Shown here one piece after another: positions 31,284-42,916 of a stretch of DNA of 64,000 nucleotides. The stretch is taken from the NCBI RefSeq assembly GCF_014192915.1, contig NZ_JACHYN010000002.1, positions 248,001 through 312,000 of the forward strand, written 5' to 3'. This DNA is from Azospirillum sp. OGB3. GTDB taxonomy: Bacteria; Pseudomonadota; Alphaproteobacteria; Azospirillales; Azospirillaceae. A program made the translations under genes and the position numbers. The notes below the pieces were generated by a model. The model was not told the origin of the DNA. It saw only the letters and a list, made by a program, of their open reading frames with translations, and made no database searches. Within the stretch, counting starts at the first letter, position 1; every line of letters begins with the position of its first letter.

Positions 31284-32780
31284 TCAGCCTTTGTGCCCGT
31301 GCGCCGCGGTCTGATCCGTGTCAGCCGCGGGCGAGGAGCCGTTGTTGTTCTTGTCAGTTTGTTTGCTGTCTTTGGTGTCCAGGGCGGACAGGGCGTCCAC
31401 CACCGTTGCCATGCGGCTGCCCAGCGAACCCTTGATCAGCACCACGTCGCCGCCGCGCACCGCACCGGCCAGGAGGGGGGCCAGTTCGGCGCTGGTTTCC
31501 GTCCAGGCGCCGCGCAGGGCGGCGGGCAGGCGGTCGAACAGGGCGCGCATGTGCGGGCCGCAGGCGTAGACGGCGTCCACATGCGCGGCGCGCAGCGGTT
31601 CGGCCAGCGCGGCGTGCAGGGCGTCGGCACGGTCCCCCAGTTCCCGCATGTCGCCCAGCACGGCGAGGCGCCGGCCGCCCGCGCCGGGGTCGATCTTGCC
31701 GAGCACCGCGAAGGTCGCGGTCATGGCGGCGGGGCTGGCGTTGTAGCTCTCGTCGATCAGCGTGAAGGCGCCCCTTGCGGCCTGGACGCGCTTGCGCGTG
31801 CCGCGGCCCTTGACCGGTGCGATGGTGGACAGCGCGCGGGCCGCCGCGGCGACGTCGGCACCCAGCGCCTTGACCGCCAGCAGGACGGCGAGGCTGTTCA
31901 TCACCCAGTGCCGGCCGGGCAAGGCCAGACAGTACTGGATACGCTCGCCCCGGATGACCGCGGTCACGGCGCTGCAGGTGGCGTGCAGCGAGCACTCCAT
32001 CAGACGCGCATCGGCGTCGGCGTGGGAGCCGAAGCTCCAGATGCGGCTCAGCCCCTGGGTGCGCGCGGCGGCGAGCAGACGGGCGAAATGGGGGTTGTCG
32101 CGGTTGAGGACGGCGACCCCGTTGGGGTTCATGCCCTCGAAGATCTCGGCCTTGGCGTCGGCGATCGCCTCGACGGAGTCGAAGAACTCCAGATGCGCCG
32201 CCTCGACCGTGGTGATGACCGCGACGTCGGGCATCACCTGCCGCGACAGCGGGCCGAGTTCGCCGGCGTGGTTCATGCCCAGCTCGAACACGCCGAACTC
32301 GCTGTCCTCCGGCATGCGGGCCAGCGACAGGGGCACGCCCCAATGGTTGTTCAGGCTGCCTTCGGTGGCGAAGGTGCGGCCCTGCGCCGACAGGACGTGG
32401 CGCAGCGCCTCCTTGGTGCTGGTCTTGCCGACCGAGCCGGTGACGCCCACCACCCTGGCCTGGGTGCGCAGCCGCGCGACATGGCCGAGATCGCCCAGCG
32501 CCGCCAGCGTGTCCTGCTCCACCGCCAGGAGGGAGGCGTCGCCCGGCACGCCCGGCGGCACGGTGCTGACCAGCGCCGCGGCGGCGCCGGCCTCCAGCGC
32601 CTTGGCGACGAAGTCGTGCCCGTCGAAGTTCGGCCCCTTGATGGCGACGAACAGGTCGCCAGGCGCCACCTTGCGGCTGTCGATGCTGACCCCGGTCGCC
32701 GCCCAGGAGCGCGTCGCCTGGCCGCTGGTGGCGGCGGCGGCGTCCTCGGCGGTCCACAGGACGGTCTTGGCCTCGCTCAT
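31284..32780 (-). CDS. murF: UDP-MurNAc-tripeptide--D-Ala-D-Ala ligase
   Basis: Adds the dipeptide supplied by Ddl. 498 residues with N-terminal [19 protein letters not shown]-loop [13 protein letters not shown], central [11 protein letters not shown] and [10 protein letters not shown], and C-terminal [13 protein letters not shown] and VLGDMRELG. The final 30 residues are a low-complexity Asp/Asn/His tail not needed for the fold. ATG 32780 overlaps the murE stop by 4 bases. Confidence 0.96.
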   Translation of the reverse strand: MSEAKTVLWTAEDAAAATSGQATRSWAATGVSIDSRKVAPGDLFVAIKGPNFDGHDFVAKALEAGAAAALVSTVPPGVPGDASLLAVEQDTLAALGDLGHVARLRTQARVVGVTGSVGKTSTKEALRHVLSAQGRTFATEGSLNNHWGVPLSLARMPEDSEFGVFELGMNHAGELGPLSRQVMPDVAVITTVEAAHLEFFDSVEAIADAKAEIFEGMNPNGVAVLNRDNPHFARLLAAARTQGLSRIWSFGSHADADARLMECSLHATCSAVTAVIRGERIQYCLALPGRHWVMNSLAVLLAVKALGADVAAAARALSTIAPVKGRGTRKRVQAARGAFTLIDESYNASPAAMTATFAVLGKIDPGAGGRRLAVLGDMRELGDRADALHAALAEPLRAAHVDAVYACGPHMRALFDRLPAALRGAWTETSAELAPLLAGAVRGGDVVLIKGSLGSRMATVVDALSALDTKDSKQTDKNNNGSSPAADTDQTAAHGHKG

Positions 32781-34249
32781 GCTGCTCCAACCTCTGCCAC
32801 GGCGGCTCGTGCCTCGGTCGCGTCGTCGAAGGGAAGGACTTCCGTCCCGACGATCTGACCATGCTCATGTCCCTTGCCGGCGATGACCAGGACGTCACCG
32901 GGCCGGAGGCTGCGGACGGCGGCGCGGATGGCCTCGCGCCGGTCGCCGATCTCCTCCAGGGCCGGGTGGCCCGCCAGGACCTCCTTGCGGATGGCCGCCG
33001 GCACCTCGGTGCGCGGGTTGTCGTCGGTGACGATGGCGCGGTCGGCCAGACGGCCGGCAAGCTCCCCCATCACCGGCCGCTTCCCGCGGTCGCGGTCGCC
33101 GCCGCACCCGAACACCGCGATCAGGCGGTTCCGGGCGTGCTGCTTCAGCGCCAGCAGCACCGTTTCCAGCGCGTCGGGCGTGTGGGCGAAATCGACATAC
33201 ACCGCCGCCCCGCAGGGGTGGGTGGCGACGTGCTGCAGGCGCCCCGGCACGCCTTCCAGGCGGGTCAGGGTGGCCAGAGCCTCGTCACGGTCCGCGCCGG
33301 AGCCGATCACCAGGCCGAGCGCGCACAGCACGTTCCACGCCTGGAAGCGGCCCGCCAGCGGCAGGTCCACGGTGATGTCGCGGCCCAGGACCGTCAGGTC
33401 CAGGCGCTGGCCGTGAGCCAGCGGCTCGACCCCGTTCACCCGGATCTCGCGACCGGCCAGACCGTATCCGAAGACGCGGTGACCGCGCTGTGAACAAATC
33501 CCGGCAAGTTCGGCAAAGGTGCCGCTGTCGGCGTTCAGAACGGCGGTTCCCCCATCGGGCAACACCCGTCCGAACAGCATCGCCTTGGCCTGGAGGTAGG
33601 CCTCCATCGTGCCGTGGTAATCCAGATGGTCGCGGGTCAGGTTGGTGAAGCCGGCGGCCTTCAGGACCACGCCGTCGAGTCGGAACTGCTCCAGCCCGTG
33701 GCTGGACGCCTCCATCGCCAGATGCTCGATCCCCTTGTCCTTGACGACGGCGAGATCGCGGTGGAGCGACACCGGGTCCGGGGTGGTCATCCCGCCGTAA
33801 TCGTCCAGCCCCGGCCCGATCAGCCCCAGCGTCCCCAGGCTGGCCGCCTTCAGGCCCATGAGGTCCCACATCTGGCGGGCGAACTGCACGGTGGAGGTCT
33901 TGCCGTTGGTCCCCGTCACGGCGACCACGGTGTCCGGCTGCCGCCCGTGGAAGGCGGCGGCGAGGCGTGCGAAGAGGCGGCGCGGCTGCTCGTCCGTGAT
34001 CAGCGTCGCGGCGCTGCCGGCGGGCAGGGCGGTCCCGATGGGCGCCACCACCGCGACGGCGCCCTTGGCGAGCGCGTCGGCGATGAAGGCGCGCCCGTCC
34101 GCCTTCGCGCCAGGCAGGGCGGCAAAGACGAAACCGGGCCTGACCGCGCGGCTGTCCGCGGTCAGCCCGGTCACATGGACGGCCGGCACCTCGATGGAGG
34201 AGGCCGCCGCGTCAGCGCGGCTTGTTGCCAGCAGGTGGGACAGAAGCAA
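32777..34249 (-). CDS. murE: UDP-MurNAc-L-Ala-D-Glu ligase (probably meso-DAP adding)
   Basis: Adds the third stem residue. Motifs: LTADSRAVRPGFVFAALPG, P-loop VTGTNGKTSTVQ, MEASSHGLEQ, NLTRDHLDYHG, and the substrate-selecting DDNPRTE (the DNPR form of meso-diaminopimelate enzymes), then GKGHEHGQ. There is no ATG near the conserved N-terminus. The best start is TTG 34249 (LLLSHLL...), which overlaps the ftsI end by 38 bases and gives 490 residues. A reading to 34420 overlaps ftsI further and looks non-homologous. Confidence 0.93.
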   Translation of the reverse strand: MLLSHLLATSRADAAASSIEVPAVHVTGLTADSRAVRPGFVFAALPGAKADGRAFIADALAKGAVAVVAPIGTALPAGSAATLITDEQPRRLFARLAAAFHGRQPDTVVAVTGTNGKTSTVQFARQMWDLMGLKAASLGTLGLIGPGLDDYGGMTTPDPVSLHRDLAVVKDKGIEHLAMEASSHGLEQFRLDGVVLKAAGFTNLTRDHLDYHGTMEAYLQAKAMLFGRVLPDGGTAVLNADSGTFAELAGICSQRGHRVFGYGLAGREIRVNGVEPLAHGQRLDLTVLGRDITVDLPLAGRFQAWNVLCALGLVIGSGADRDEALATLTRLEGVPGRLQHVATHPCGAAVYVDFAHTPDALETVLLALKQHARNRLIAVFGCGGDRDRGKRPVMGELAGRLADRAIVTDDNPRTEVPAAIRKEVLAGHPALEEIGDRREAIRAAVRSLRPGDVLVIAGKGHEHGQIVGTEVLPFDDATEARAAVAEVGAA

Positions 34250-36017
34250 CGGTGCTGCCTTTCGGTTGCGCGGGCGGAGGCGGCGGTGCGGGTGGGGTCG
34301 TCTGACCGGCGGTGTTGATGTAGGTGGCGTTGATGACGTCGGGGGAAGCCTCGTCCACCGGCTGGACGCCCAGCAGCGGACCGATCTGCTTGACGATCCG
34401 GCCGACCGCGGGGGCGGCAACCCAGCCGCCGGTGGCGAAGCCGTAGGTCTTCTTGGTGCCCTTCGGCTCGTCGATCAGGACATAGACGATGTAGCGGGGG
34501 TCGTGCATCGGGAAGGCCCCGAGGAACGATGACATGCGGGAGTTCCGGGCGTAGCTCCGGCCCTTCTGCTTGTCCGCCGTGCCGGTCTTGCCGCCGACGA
34601 CGTAACCCTTGGCGTTGGCCGACTTCGCCGTTCCGTCGGTGACCACGAAGCGGAAGAGGCGACGCATCATCGCCGAGGTCTTCGGGCTGATGACCTGTTC
34701 GCCCGGCACCTCCACCGCGGGGTCGCGCTTCAGCAGGGTCGGCGGGTGCAGCACGCCGCCGTTGATGATCGAGGCCGCGGCGTTGACCGTGTGCATCGGG
34801 CTGACCGACATGCCGTGGCCGAAGGAGATGGTCATGGCGTTGACCTCCCGCCACGGATTCGGCACCAGCGGCCAGCCGTTCTCCGGCAGTTCCAGCGAGG
34901 TCGGGCGGGTCATGCCCAGCTTGGTCATGAAGGACTTCTGGTGCTGCACGCCGAGCGTCAGCGCCATGCGCACCGACCCGAGGTTCGACGATTCTTGGAA
35001 CACCTCCGCCACGGTCAGGTTGTGTTTGAACGCGTGGAATTCGCGGATCGTAAAGCGGCCGACCTTGATGTTGTTGATGGTGTCGAAGGTGTCGGACACG
35101 CGGATCTTGCCCGAATCCAGCGACATCGCCGTGTTGAAGATCTTGAAGGTGGAGCCCATTTCGTACACGCCGAGCGTCGCGCGGTTGAACAGCGTGTCCG
35201 GGTCAAGTCCCGTCGGGTTGTGCGGATCGAAGTCGGGCAGCGAAACCATGGACATGACTTCGCCGTTGCGGACATCGTAAATGATGCCGGCGGCGCCGAT
35301 GGCGCTGAATTCTTCGATCGTCGTCTGCAATTCCTTCTTCATGATGTGCTGAAGGCGCAGATCAATCGAAAGTTGCAGCGGCTTTGGGTCGGTGGTCAGC
35401 CGCTTGTTGAACTGCTGCTCCAGCCCGGCGAGGCCGTTGTTGTCCACGCCGGTGAAGCCGACCAGATGCGAGGTCAGGTTGGAAGCCGGGTAGAAGCGGC
35501 GCTCCTCCCGTTCGAAATAGACGCCGGGCAGGCCCAGCCGGAACACGGCTGCCTGCTGCTTGGGCGTCAGGTTGCGCTTGATCCAGACGAACCGCTTGTC
35601 GCCGCTGAGCTTGGTCAGCAGGTCCTTGTAATCCAGCTCCGGCAGGGCGGTGGACAGCTTGCGCGCCACTTCGTCCGGCCGGCTCACCAGCTTCGGGTCG
35701 GCGTAGAGCGACTGCGTGGCGAGCGAGGTCGCCAGCAGGTTGCCGTTGCGGTCCACGATGTCGGCGCGGTTGACCGGCGGGGCGTCGACCTCCGCGGCCA
35801 TGCGCGGGCGCGGTTCCGCCGCGTGGTTGAACAGCGTCGCGTCCACCAGCTTCACGCCGATGGCGGTAAAGACCACGGCGACCATGGCCGCGGTCACCAT
35901 CAACCGGTTCCGGCTCTGCTCCAGCGCGACCGACAGCGACGTCCGCGGCTTGGAGGCCGGGGGCGGGACGCTGTAGGCGCCGTGCGCGGGATCGATGCCG
36001 GGCGGCGGAACGCTCAT
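34212..36017 (-). CDS. ftsI: Septal peptidoglycan transpeptidase FtsI (PBP3)
   Basis: The class B penicillin-binding protein of the divisome. 601 residues: a short cytoplasmic tail, one transmembrane helix (about 39-58), a pedestal domain (RADIVDRNGNLLAT) and the transpeptidase domain with the three active-site motifs STFK, SSN and KTGTA in order. The C-terminus is a Pro-rich periplasmic tail. ATGA overlap with ftsL upstream; its end overlaps the probable murE start. Confidence 0.96.
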   Translation of the reverse strand: MSVPPPGIDPAHGAYSVPPPASKPRTSLSVALEQSRNRLMVTAAMVAVVFTAIGVKLVDATLFNHAAEPRPRMAAEVDAPPVNRADIVDRNGNLLATSLATQSLYADPKLVSRPDEVARKLSTALPELDYKDLLTKLSGDKRFVWIKRNLTPKQQAAVFRLGLPGVYFEREERRFYPASNLTSHLVGFTGVDNNGLAGLEQQFNKRLTTDPKPLQLSIDLRLQHIMKKELQTTIEEFSAIGAAGIIYDVRNGEVMSMVSLPDFDPHNPTGLDPDTLFNRATLGVYEMGSTFKIFNTAMSLDSGKIRVSDTFDTINNIKVGRFTIREFHAFKHNLTVAEVFQESSNLGSVRMALTLGVQHQKSFMTKLGMTRPTSLELPENGWPLVPNPWREVNAMTISFGHGMSVSPMHTVNAAASIINGGVLHPPTLLKRDPAVEVPGEQVISPKTSAMMRRLFRFVVTDGTAKSANAKGYVVGGKTGTADKQKGRSYARNSRMSSFLGAFPMHDPRYIVYVLIDEPKGTKKTYGFATGGWVAAPAVGRIVKQIGPLLGVQPVDEASPDVINATYINTAGQTTPPAPPPPPAQPKGSTVASVPPAGNKPR

Positions 36018-36742
36018 CGGTTGGCTCCGAGACGGGCGACGAGAAGACCGATGCTGTCATGCTGGGCCGGAGCGGCCGGGGGCGGGGCGGCCTGGAAGCC
36101 GGCCTGCTGCGGCTGCGGACGGGCCGCGGGCGGCGGCGCCAGCGTCCGGGAGGTGACCGGCGGCTTGGTGGCGACCTCCGTCGGCCTGGTGGTCACCACG
36201 GGCGCCGGGGCCGACTTGGCGGCGGAGGGGAGCGGTGGGACTTTGGCCGAGGCGGGCACGATGGCCGAGGGCTTGATCGGGGCCGGCTTGATCGGCGAGG
36301 CCGAGGCCGGGATCACCACGCCGCCCTGAACGCCGCCCTGCACGATGGCGCCGCCTCCCACGACGCTGTCCCCGGTGGAGGCGGTCGCCACGTTCGGCGT
36401 CTTGCCCGGCGTCTGGTTGCGGACCATCGGCGGCAGCGGGGCCTCCTCCGGCGCGACGGTGGGGGAGGGGCGCATCGGCACGATGGTCATCGCCACGAAC
36501 TGGCGCGCCTCGGTCGGCTGCAGCGCCAGATGCTCGCGTGACAGGGTTTCGAGACGGGTCGGGTCGTTGAGGAAGCTCCACTCGGCCTTGAGGACCTGGA
36601 TGGCCTCCTGCTCCACCATGATCTTGCGGTTGAGCGAGCCAAGCTTTTCCTCCAGCTCCTGAACCTCGTAGCTGGTCTCGAACAGGACGAAGCCGGCGGC
36701 GGCGATCAGGCCACCCCAGAAAAGTGCGGATTTGTATTTCAT
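36014..36742 (-). CDS. ftsL: Cell division protein FtsL with long Pro/Ala-rich tail
   Basis: A small bitopic divisome protein, recognised by position between rsmH and ftsI and by its layout: MKYKSALF, one transmembrane helix (about residues 7-22), then a leucine-zipper-like coiled coil ([32 protein letters not shown] shows the heptads). The coiled coil ends near residue 85; the remaining 150 residues are Pro/Ala/Val-rich low complexity in the periplasm. E. coli FtsL is about 121 residues, so the tail is a marked extension. AAGGAGG lies 6 bases before the start, and ATGA overlaps rsmH. Confidence 0.88.
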   Translation of the reverse strand: MKYKSALFWGGLIAAAGFVLFETSYEVQELEEKLGSLNRKIMVEQEAIQVLKAEWSFLNDPTRLETLSREHLALQPTEARQFVAMTIVPMRPSPTVAPEEAPLPPMVRNQTPGKTPNVATASTGDSVVGGGAIVQGGVQGGVVIPASASPIKPAPIKPSAIVPASAKVPPLPSAAKSAPAPVVTTRPTEVATKPPVTSRTLAPPPAARPQPQQAGFQAAPPPAAPAQHDSIGLLVARLGANR

Positions 36743-37749
36743 GCCGCCTCCTTGCCGGGCGCCGGATAGGCCGGCGCCGCCGTGCGTTCTGCCGCGCGCA
36801 GCCGGGCAGAGCGCGCGCGTGGGTTGCTGTGGGCTTCCTGGTCCGTCGGCACGATGGGCTTGCGCGACAGGAGCCGGAAGGATGGGGAGCGCGCGTCCGC
36901 CGCAAGGCTCGGCGCGTGTCGGGACGGGGAGGGCGGGGGCGAGGAGCGTTCCTTCAGGAACGTCTTCACTTCCCGGTCCTCCAGCGAATGGAAGGAGACG
37001 ACGGCGAGGCGGCCGCCGGGCTTCAGCAGCGATTCGGCGGCGGCGAGGCTGCGGCGCAGCTCGCCCAGCTCGTCGTTCACATGGATGCGCAGCGCCTGGA
37101 AGGTGCGGGTCGCCGGATCGATGGCGTCGCCCTTCCCCTTCGGCACCACCGACCGCACCACGTCGGCCAGCTGCTTGGTGCGCGCGAACGGCGTGTCCAG
37201 ACGCGCGGCGACGATGGCGCGGGCCACGCGGCGGGCCATGCGCTCCTCGCCGTAATGGAAGACGATGTCGGCCAGCTCGGCCTCGGTGGCGGTGTTCACC
37301 ACGTCGGCGGCGGTCGGCCCATCGCGTCCCATCCGCATGTCGAGCGGGCCGTCGAATCGGAAGGAGAAGCCGCGCTCCGGCTCGTCGATCTGCGGGGAGG
37401 AAACGCCGATGTCCAGCGCCACGCCGTCCACCGATTCGACCCCGTGCTCGGCGAGCAGCCGGTCCATGTCGCCGAATCGGCCTTCGACGATCTCCAGCCG
37501 GCCCGGATAGGCGAGGGCGAGCTGGCGACCGCGTTCGATGGCTTCGGGATCGCGGTCGATTCCCCAGACCCGGCAATCGGCCCGGTCGAGAATCGCGCGG
37601 GAATAGCCACCGGCGCCGAAGGTGCCGTCCACATAGACGCCGCCGTCGCGCGGGGAGAGCGCGTCCACGACCTCGTTCAGCAGGACGGAGATGTGCGGCG
37701 AATCCGGGACGGAGGAGACGGGGGCGGGGGCAGGGGGCTTCACGGTCAT
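36739..37749 (-). CDS. rsmH: 16S rRNA m4C1402 methyltransferase
   Basis: N4-methylates C1402 of 16S rRNA. 336 residues with SAM loop [13 protein letters not shown], the start region [37 protein letters not shown], and the [13 protein letters not shown] [14 protein letters not shown] motif. The usual second gene of dcw clusters; ATGA overlaps with mraZ upstream and ftsL downstream. Confidence 0.96.
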   Translation of the reverse strand: MTVKPPAPAPVSSVPDSPHISVLLNEVVDALSPRDGGVYVDGTFGAGGYSRAILDRADCRVWGIDRDPEAIERGRQLALAYPGRLEIVEGRFGDMDRLLAEHGVESVDGVALDIGVSSPQIDEPERGFSFRFDGPLDMRMGRDGPTAADVVNTATEAELADIVFHYGEERMARRVARAIVAARLDTPFARTKQLADVVRSVVPKGKGDAIDPATRTFQALRIHVNDELGELRRSLAAAESLLKPGGRLAVVSFHSLEDREVKTFLKERSSPPPSPSRHAPSLAADARSPSFRLLSRKPIVPTDQEAHSNPRARSARLRAAERTAAPAYPAPGKEAA

Positions 37750-38243
37750 GCGCCCTCCCCTCCCCGGCCGGCGGCGGCGCGGGACGCCTTGGCGACGATC
37801 TGGCTCAGCGAAATGTCCTTGCGCACGACCTGGTCGCGCAGCGTCTGTTCATGGGCCTTCAGGGCGCCGGGCTCCCAGATCTGGAAGGTCTTGCGGCGGC
37901 CGATGAAGGCGGCTTCCTCGTCGATTCCGGCGAATTCGGCGAGTTCCTTGGGCAGGACGATCCGGCCTTCGGTGTCCAGCGAGACGGGGATCAGCTTGCC
38001 GAAGATGAAGGTCTCGATCATGTCGCGCTCGTCCGAATCCAGATCGGGGGATTCCAGGCTTTCGGAAAGCACATCGAGATAATCCTGATCGGCGCCTTCC
38101 AGCGCCTGATGATTCAGCGAAGGCCAGAGGTAGACGGTGCCGGGAGCCGACGTCTTGGCAAGCGACTGCCGGAACTGCGCCGGGATGGAGCAGCGGCCTT
38201 TCCTGTCAACTTTGTTGACGTATGTGGACAGGAAAATGGCCAT
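37746..38243 (-). CDS. mraZ: Transcriptional regulator MraZ
   Basis: The DNA-binding first gene of the dcw operon; in E. coli it represses its own promoter by binding spaced TGGG repeats. 165 residues with two SpoVT/AbrB-like repeats, each holding the DxKGR signature: [14 protein letters not shown] near residue 12 and [18 protein letters not shown] near residue 88. Four 10-bp-spaced TGGG units lie about 120-155 bases upstream (separate entry), consistent with autoregulation. Confidence 0.95.
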   Translation of the reverse strand: MAIFLSTYVNKVDRKGRCSIPAQFRQSLAKTSAPGTVYLWPSLNHQALEGADQDYLDVLSESLESPDLDSDERDMIETFIFGKLIPVSLDTEGRIVLPKELAEFAGIDEEAAFIGRRKTFQIWEPGALKAHEQTLRDQVVRKDISLSQIVAKASRAAAGRGGEGA

Positions 38244-38364
38244 CGGCCTGACGAACGCCCCCCCTTATCCCGTTGCCGGTCTTCGCCGTCGCGAAGCCCT
38301 ATCCGCTCTTGCCGCTGAACGCGCCCGGTTTGGCTACCTTGGTTGGGTAGTTCCCCCTCCGAAC

Positions 38365-38404
38365 TGGGCTTTCATGGGATAGCATGGGACAGTTTGGGCG
38401 TCAA
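38365..38404 (-). promoter_or_regulatory. mraZ promoter overlapped by four MraZ-box-like TGGG repeats
   Basis: On the plus strand TGGG occurs at 38365, 38375, 38385 and 38395, exactly one helical-turn-like period (10 bp) apart. On the minus strand the same stretch contains TTGACG (38399-38404), a 17-base spacer and TATCCC (38376-38381), a credible promoter reading toward mraZ. The repeats therefore cover the -35 to start-site zone, as expected for an MraZ operator. The leader would be about 125 bases. The repeats read on the strand opposite to mraZ. Confidence 0.7.
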
Positions 38405-38797
38405 CGCCCCCTCCAGTATTCATATGGTGCTGTCAAGACTTTTGGGGCGATGTGTTGCCAGCGTGCAAATAGGTGAACCGAATCGGCGAGAATCGGCAAT
38501 ATACCAGCGCGCTAATGAGCGATTACGCGGCGTTGCCCCACAGAGTTCGCAGGATGTTCCGTGAGTCCCGCGAATGGTTCCCACCATGTGGCTTTCCATA
38601 AAGGCGAATCGCACCCTACGAATGGTATAGCCTGCTGGGGTAACCTGCTGTGGTTGGGCATGGGACGGCATGGGAATTTGCCCCACAGTTATCCACCGCC
38701 TGTGGATGAAGCTGGGGACATCTGTGGACAAGGGGGCGCCATCCCAGCCCGCGCTGCGGAAAAGGGGTGTCCGGTGATCCGGAGGTGGTGGGGATAA
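38405..38797. promoter_or_regulatory. Regulatory intergenic region with DnaA-box-like and GANTC sites
   Basis: No gene is supported. DnaA-box-like 9-mers, each one mismatch from TTATCCACA: 38689-38697 (TTATCCACC), 38701-38709 and 38723-38731 (reverse orientation), and 38789-38797 (reverse; next to rnpB). Three GAATC (CcrM-type GANTC) sites lie at 38480-38484, 38490-38494 and 38606-38610. Two more TGGG units at 38661 and 38671 have the same 10-bp spacing as the MraZ array. It lies between the rnpB 3' end and the mraZ promoter. Confidence 0.5.
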
Positions 38798-39217
<420 letters not shown>

Positions 39218-39224
39218 GGCACTG

Positions 39225-39251
39225 TGTATAGGGTCGCCGTTCGATTCGCAA
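39225..39251 (-). promoter_or_regulatory. Predicted rnpB promoter
   Basis: On the minus strand TATACA (39225-39230) lies 7-8 bases before the estimated RNase P RNA 5' end. A TTGCGA element is 15 bases upstream (39246-39251), a slightly short spacer. The position relative to the RNA end is the main support. Confidence 0.5.
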
Positions 39252-39276
39252 CGGTGTTCGGGAGTGATTCGGAATC

Positions 39277-39987
39277 TCAGCGCCCGGTCATCCGCAGCAG
39301 CGCGCGCAGACGGCGCAGCGTCTCCGGATCGGGCTCCCCGGTGAGGCGCTCGGGGTGGAAATGGCGCTGGAAGGACAGCAGGGCCCGCGATTCGGCGGTG
39401 TCGTACCCATAGCGTCCGAGAAGCGCGGCCACATCCTCCGCGCAATCCGCCGAGTCGTCCGCCAGATCGTCCGCCGGGGTGGGCTCCGGCCACAGCCCGA
39501 TTCCGCGCGCCGCCAGCCCCGGCCAGTCGAACAGCTCGCCGGGGTCCTCCTTGCGGGCGGGGGCGATGTCGCTGTGGCCGAGCACGTCGGCCGGCGCGAT
39601 CCCATGACGCCCCATGATGTCCAGGCAGAGATCGGCCACGGCGGCCATCTGGACGGCAGGGAAGGGGCGGTAGCCGAACTCGTGCCCCGGATTGACGATC
39701 TCGATTCCGATGGAGCGGCTGTTCACGTCGGCCCGGCCCCGCCAGGAGGACAGGCCGGCGTGCCAGGCGCGCCGGTCCTCCGGCACATGGGCGTGGACGG
39801 CGCCGTCCTCATCCACCGTGTAGTGGGCGCTGACCTGGGCGGCGGGATCGCACAGCCGGCTCAGCGCCGACTCGGCGGTGGGCATCCCCGTGTAATGGAG
39901 GATCAGCAGTTCCACCCCCACGCCCTCGGGCCGCGGCCCGTGGTTGGGGGAGGGGCGGTCGATGCATCCGGTGCCCGTGCGCATCAT
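39277..39987 (-). CDS. N-acetylmuramoyl-L-alanine amidase, AmpD type
   Basis: A zinc amidase that cleaves the bond between MurNAc and L-Ala. 236 residues. The Amidase_2 domain shows the zinc ligands His31 (ILHYTGM), His138 (LGHSD) and Asp148 (KEDPG), with likely catalytic Glu96 (IGIEIVN). The C-terminal 70 residues resemble a peptidoglycan-binding helical domain (LLGRYGYDTAE... LSFQRHF). No signal peptide is seen, which fits cytoplasmic muropeptide recycling like AmpD, though AmiD-type family members are outer-membrane lipoproteins. Start could be either of two adjacent ATGs (39987 or 39984). EamA transporter upstream ends 7 bases before. Confidence 0.88.
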   Translation of the reverse strand: MMRTGTGCIDRPSPNHGPRPEGVGVELLILHYTGMPTAESALSRLCDPAAQVSAHYTVDEDGAVHAHVPEDRRAWHAGLSSWRGRADVNSRSIGIEIVNPGHEFGYRPFPAVQMAAVADLCLDIMGRHGIAPADVLGHSDIAPARKEDPGELFDWPGLAARGIGLWPEPTPADDLADDSADCAEDVAALLGRYGYDTAESRALLSFQRHFHPERLTGEPDPETLRRLRALLRMTGR

Positions 39988-39994
39988 GGTGTCC

Positions 39995-40869
39995 TCAGGT
40001 CGGATTCGTGACCTTCTCCGCCACCGTCGTCGGGCGGCGCTTCACGATGACGGCCATGCCGCCCACGGTCAACAGACCGCCCAGGACGAGCCGCAGCGTG
40101 AAGGGATCGTCCATCAGCAGAACACCCGCCAGCACGCCGAAGACCGGAACGGTCAGCAGGAAGGGCATGGTCTGGTTGACCGAGTATTTGCGCAGCAGCG
40201 GGTACCACATCCCATAGGCGCCGATGGTCACGCCCACCGCCATGTAGGCGATGGAGCCCCAGCCCCACAGGGTCGCGCCGGACAGCGCCGCCATCTGCCC
40301 TTCCTCGAACAGGAAGGAGAGGAACAGCAACTGCGGGGCGGCGAACAGCGCCATCCAGCCGTTCAGCGCGAAGCCGTCCACCCCGACGATCAGCTTCATC
40401 TGGACGCTGGCGACGGCGAAGGCGAAGCTGGCGCCCAGGATCATGAACAGCGACAGCAGCGACCCGGACAGCCGCGGCTCCCCCGCGATGACCATGACGC
40501 CGGCGAAGGCGGCGGCCATCCCGGCGGCGCGGCGCCAACCCAGCTTGTCCTTGAAGACCAGCGCGGCAAGAAGGGAGGAGAAGGGCACCTGCGCCTGCGC
40601 CGCCAGCGAGGCGGTCGCCGCGTCGATGCCGTTCAGCCCGCTGAACATGAGCGGGAAATGCACGGTCCCCAGGGTCAGCGACAGCAGGGCGATGGGCGGC
40701 ACCGCGCTCCAGGGAATGCGCTTGAAGGGCAGGATCAGCGCCGCCACCGCGATGAAGCGCAGCGCCATGATGAAGAGGGGCGGGAACTCGGCCAGCCCCC
40801 ATTTCGCGACGACGAAGTTCAGGCCCCAGATCGCCATGACCAGGAGCGCCAGCAGCGAGTCGCGCAGAC

Positions 40870-40873
<4 letters not shown>
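39995..40873 (-). CDS. DMT-superfamily transporter (EamA)
   Basis: A 292-residue inner membrane protein with about ten hydrophobic helices in two homologous EamA halves (about residues 5-135 and 145-280). The first half opens with MAIWGLNFVVAKWGL, the typical EamA start, and each half ends with GGxxxxxGVxxx-like segments. Substrates of this group include amino acids, amines and metabolites; none can be assigned here. ATGA overlap with the ABC-F gene upstream and a 7-base gap to the amidase make a three-gene unit. Confidence 0.88.
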
Positions 40874-42696
<1,823 letters not shown>

Positions 42697-42816
42697 GACC
42701 CAACGGTGCGGTGTGCGGAGGTGTGCTTATATAGCGTGCGGTCCGCAGGCCCGCGACACCCGATTGCGCCGGGGCGGGGATGCACGGGGAGGGACGGGGG
42801 GGTGGTTGCGCCGGGG

Positions 42817-42905
42817 GCCCCACCCTAACCCTCCCCCGCTATCGCAGGGGAGGGAATGGCTCCTCCCCCTGCGAAGCGGGGGGAGGTTGGGAGGGGGGCC
42901 CCAAC
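42817..42905. repeat. Dispersed palindromic repeat, family B copy 1
   Basis: GCCCCACCCTAACCCTCCCC followed by GCTATCGCAGGGGAGGG, then CCTCCCCCTGCGAAGCGGGGGG and a GGGGGGCCC end. The arms are inverted relatives of each other. Sister copies occur at 58694-58793 and 62782-62892. It lies downstream of the djlA-like gene, in the gap before the ABC-F gene. Confidence 0.8.
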
Positions 42906-42916
42906 GAAACCACCTC

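Noticed and set aside
38689-38797. Chromosome origin oriC
   Set aside because: DnaA-like boxes are present, but there is no clear AT-rich unwinding element or typical origin-flanking gene, so I only report the cluster.
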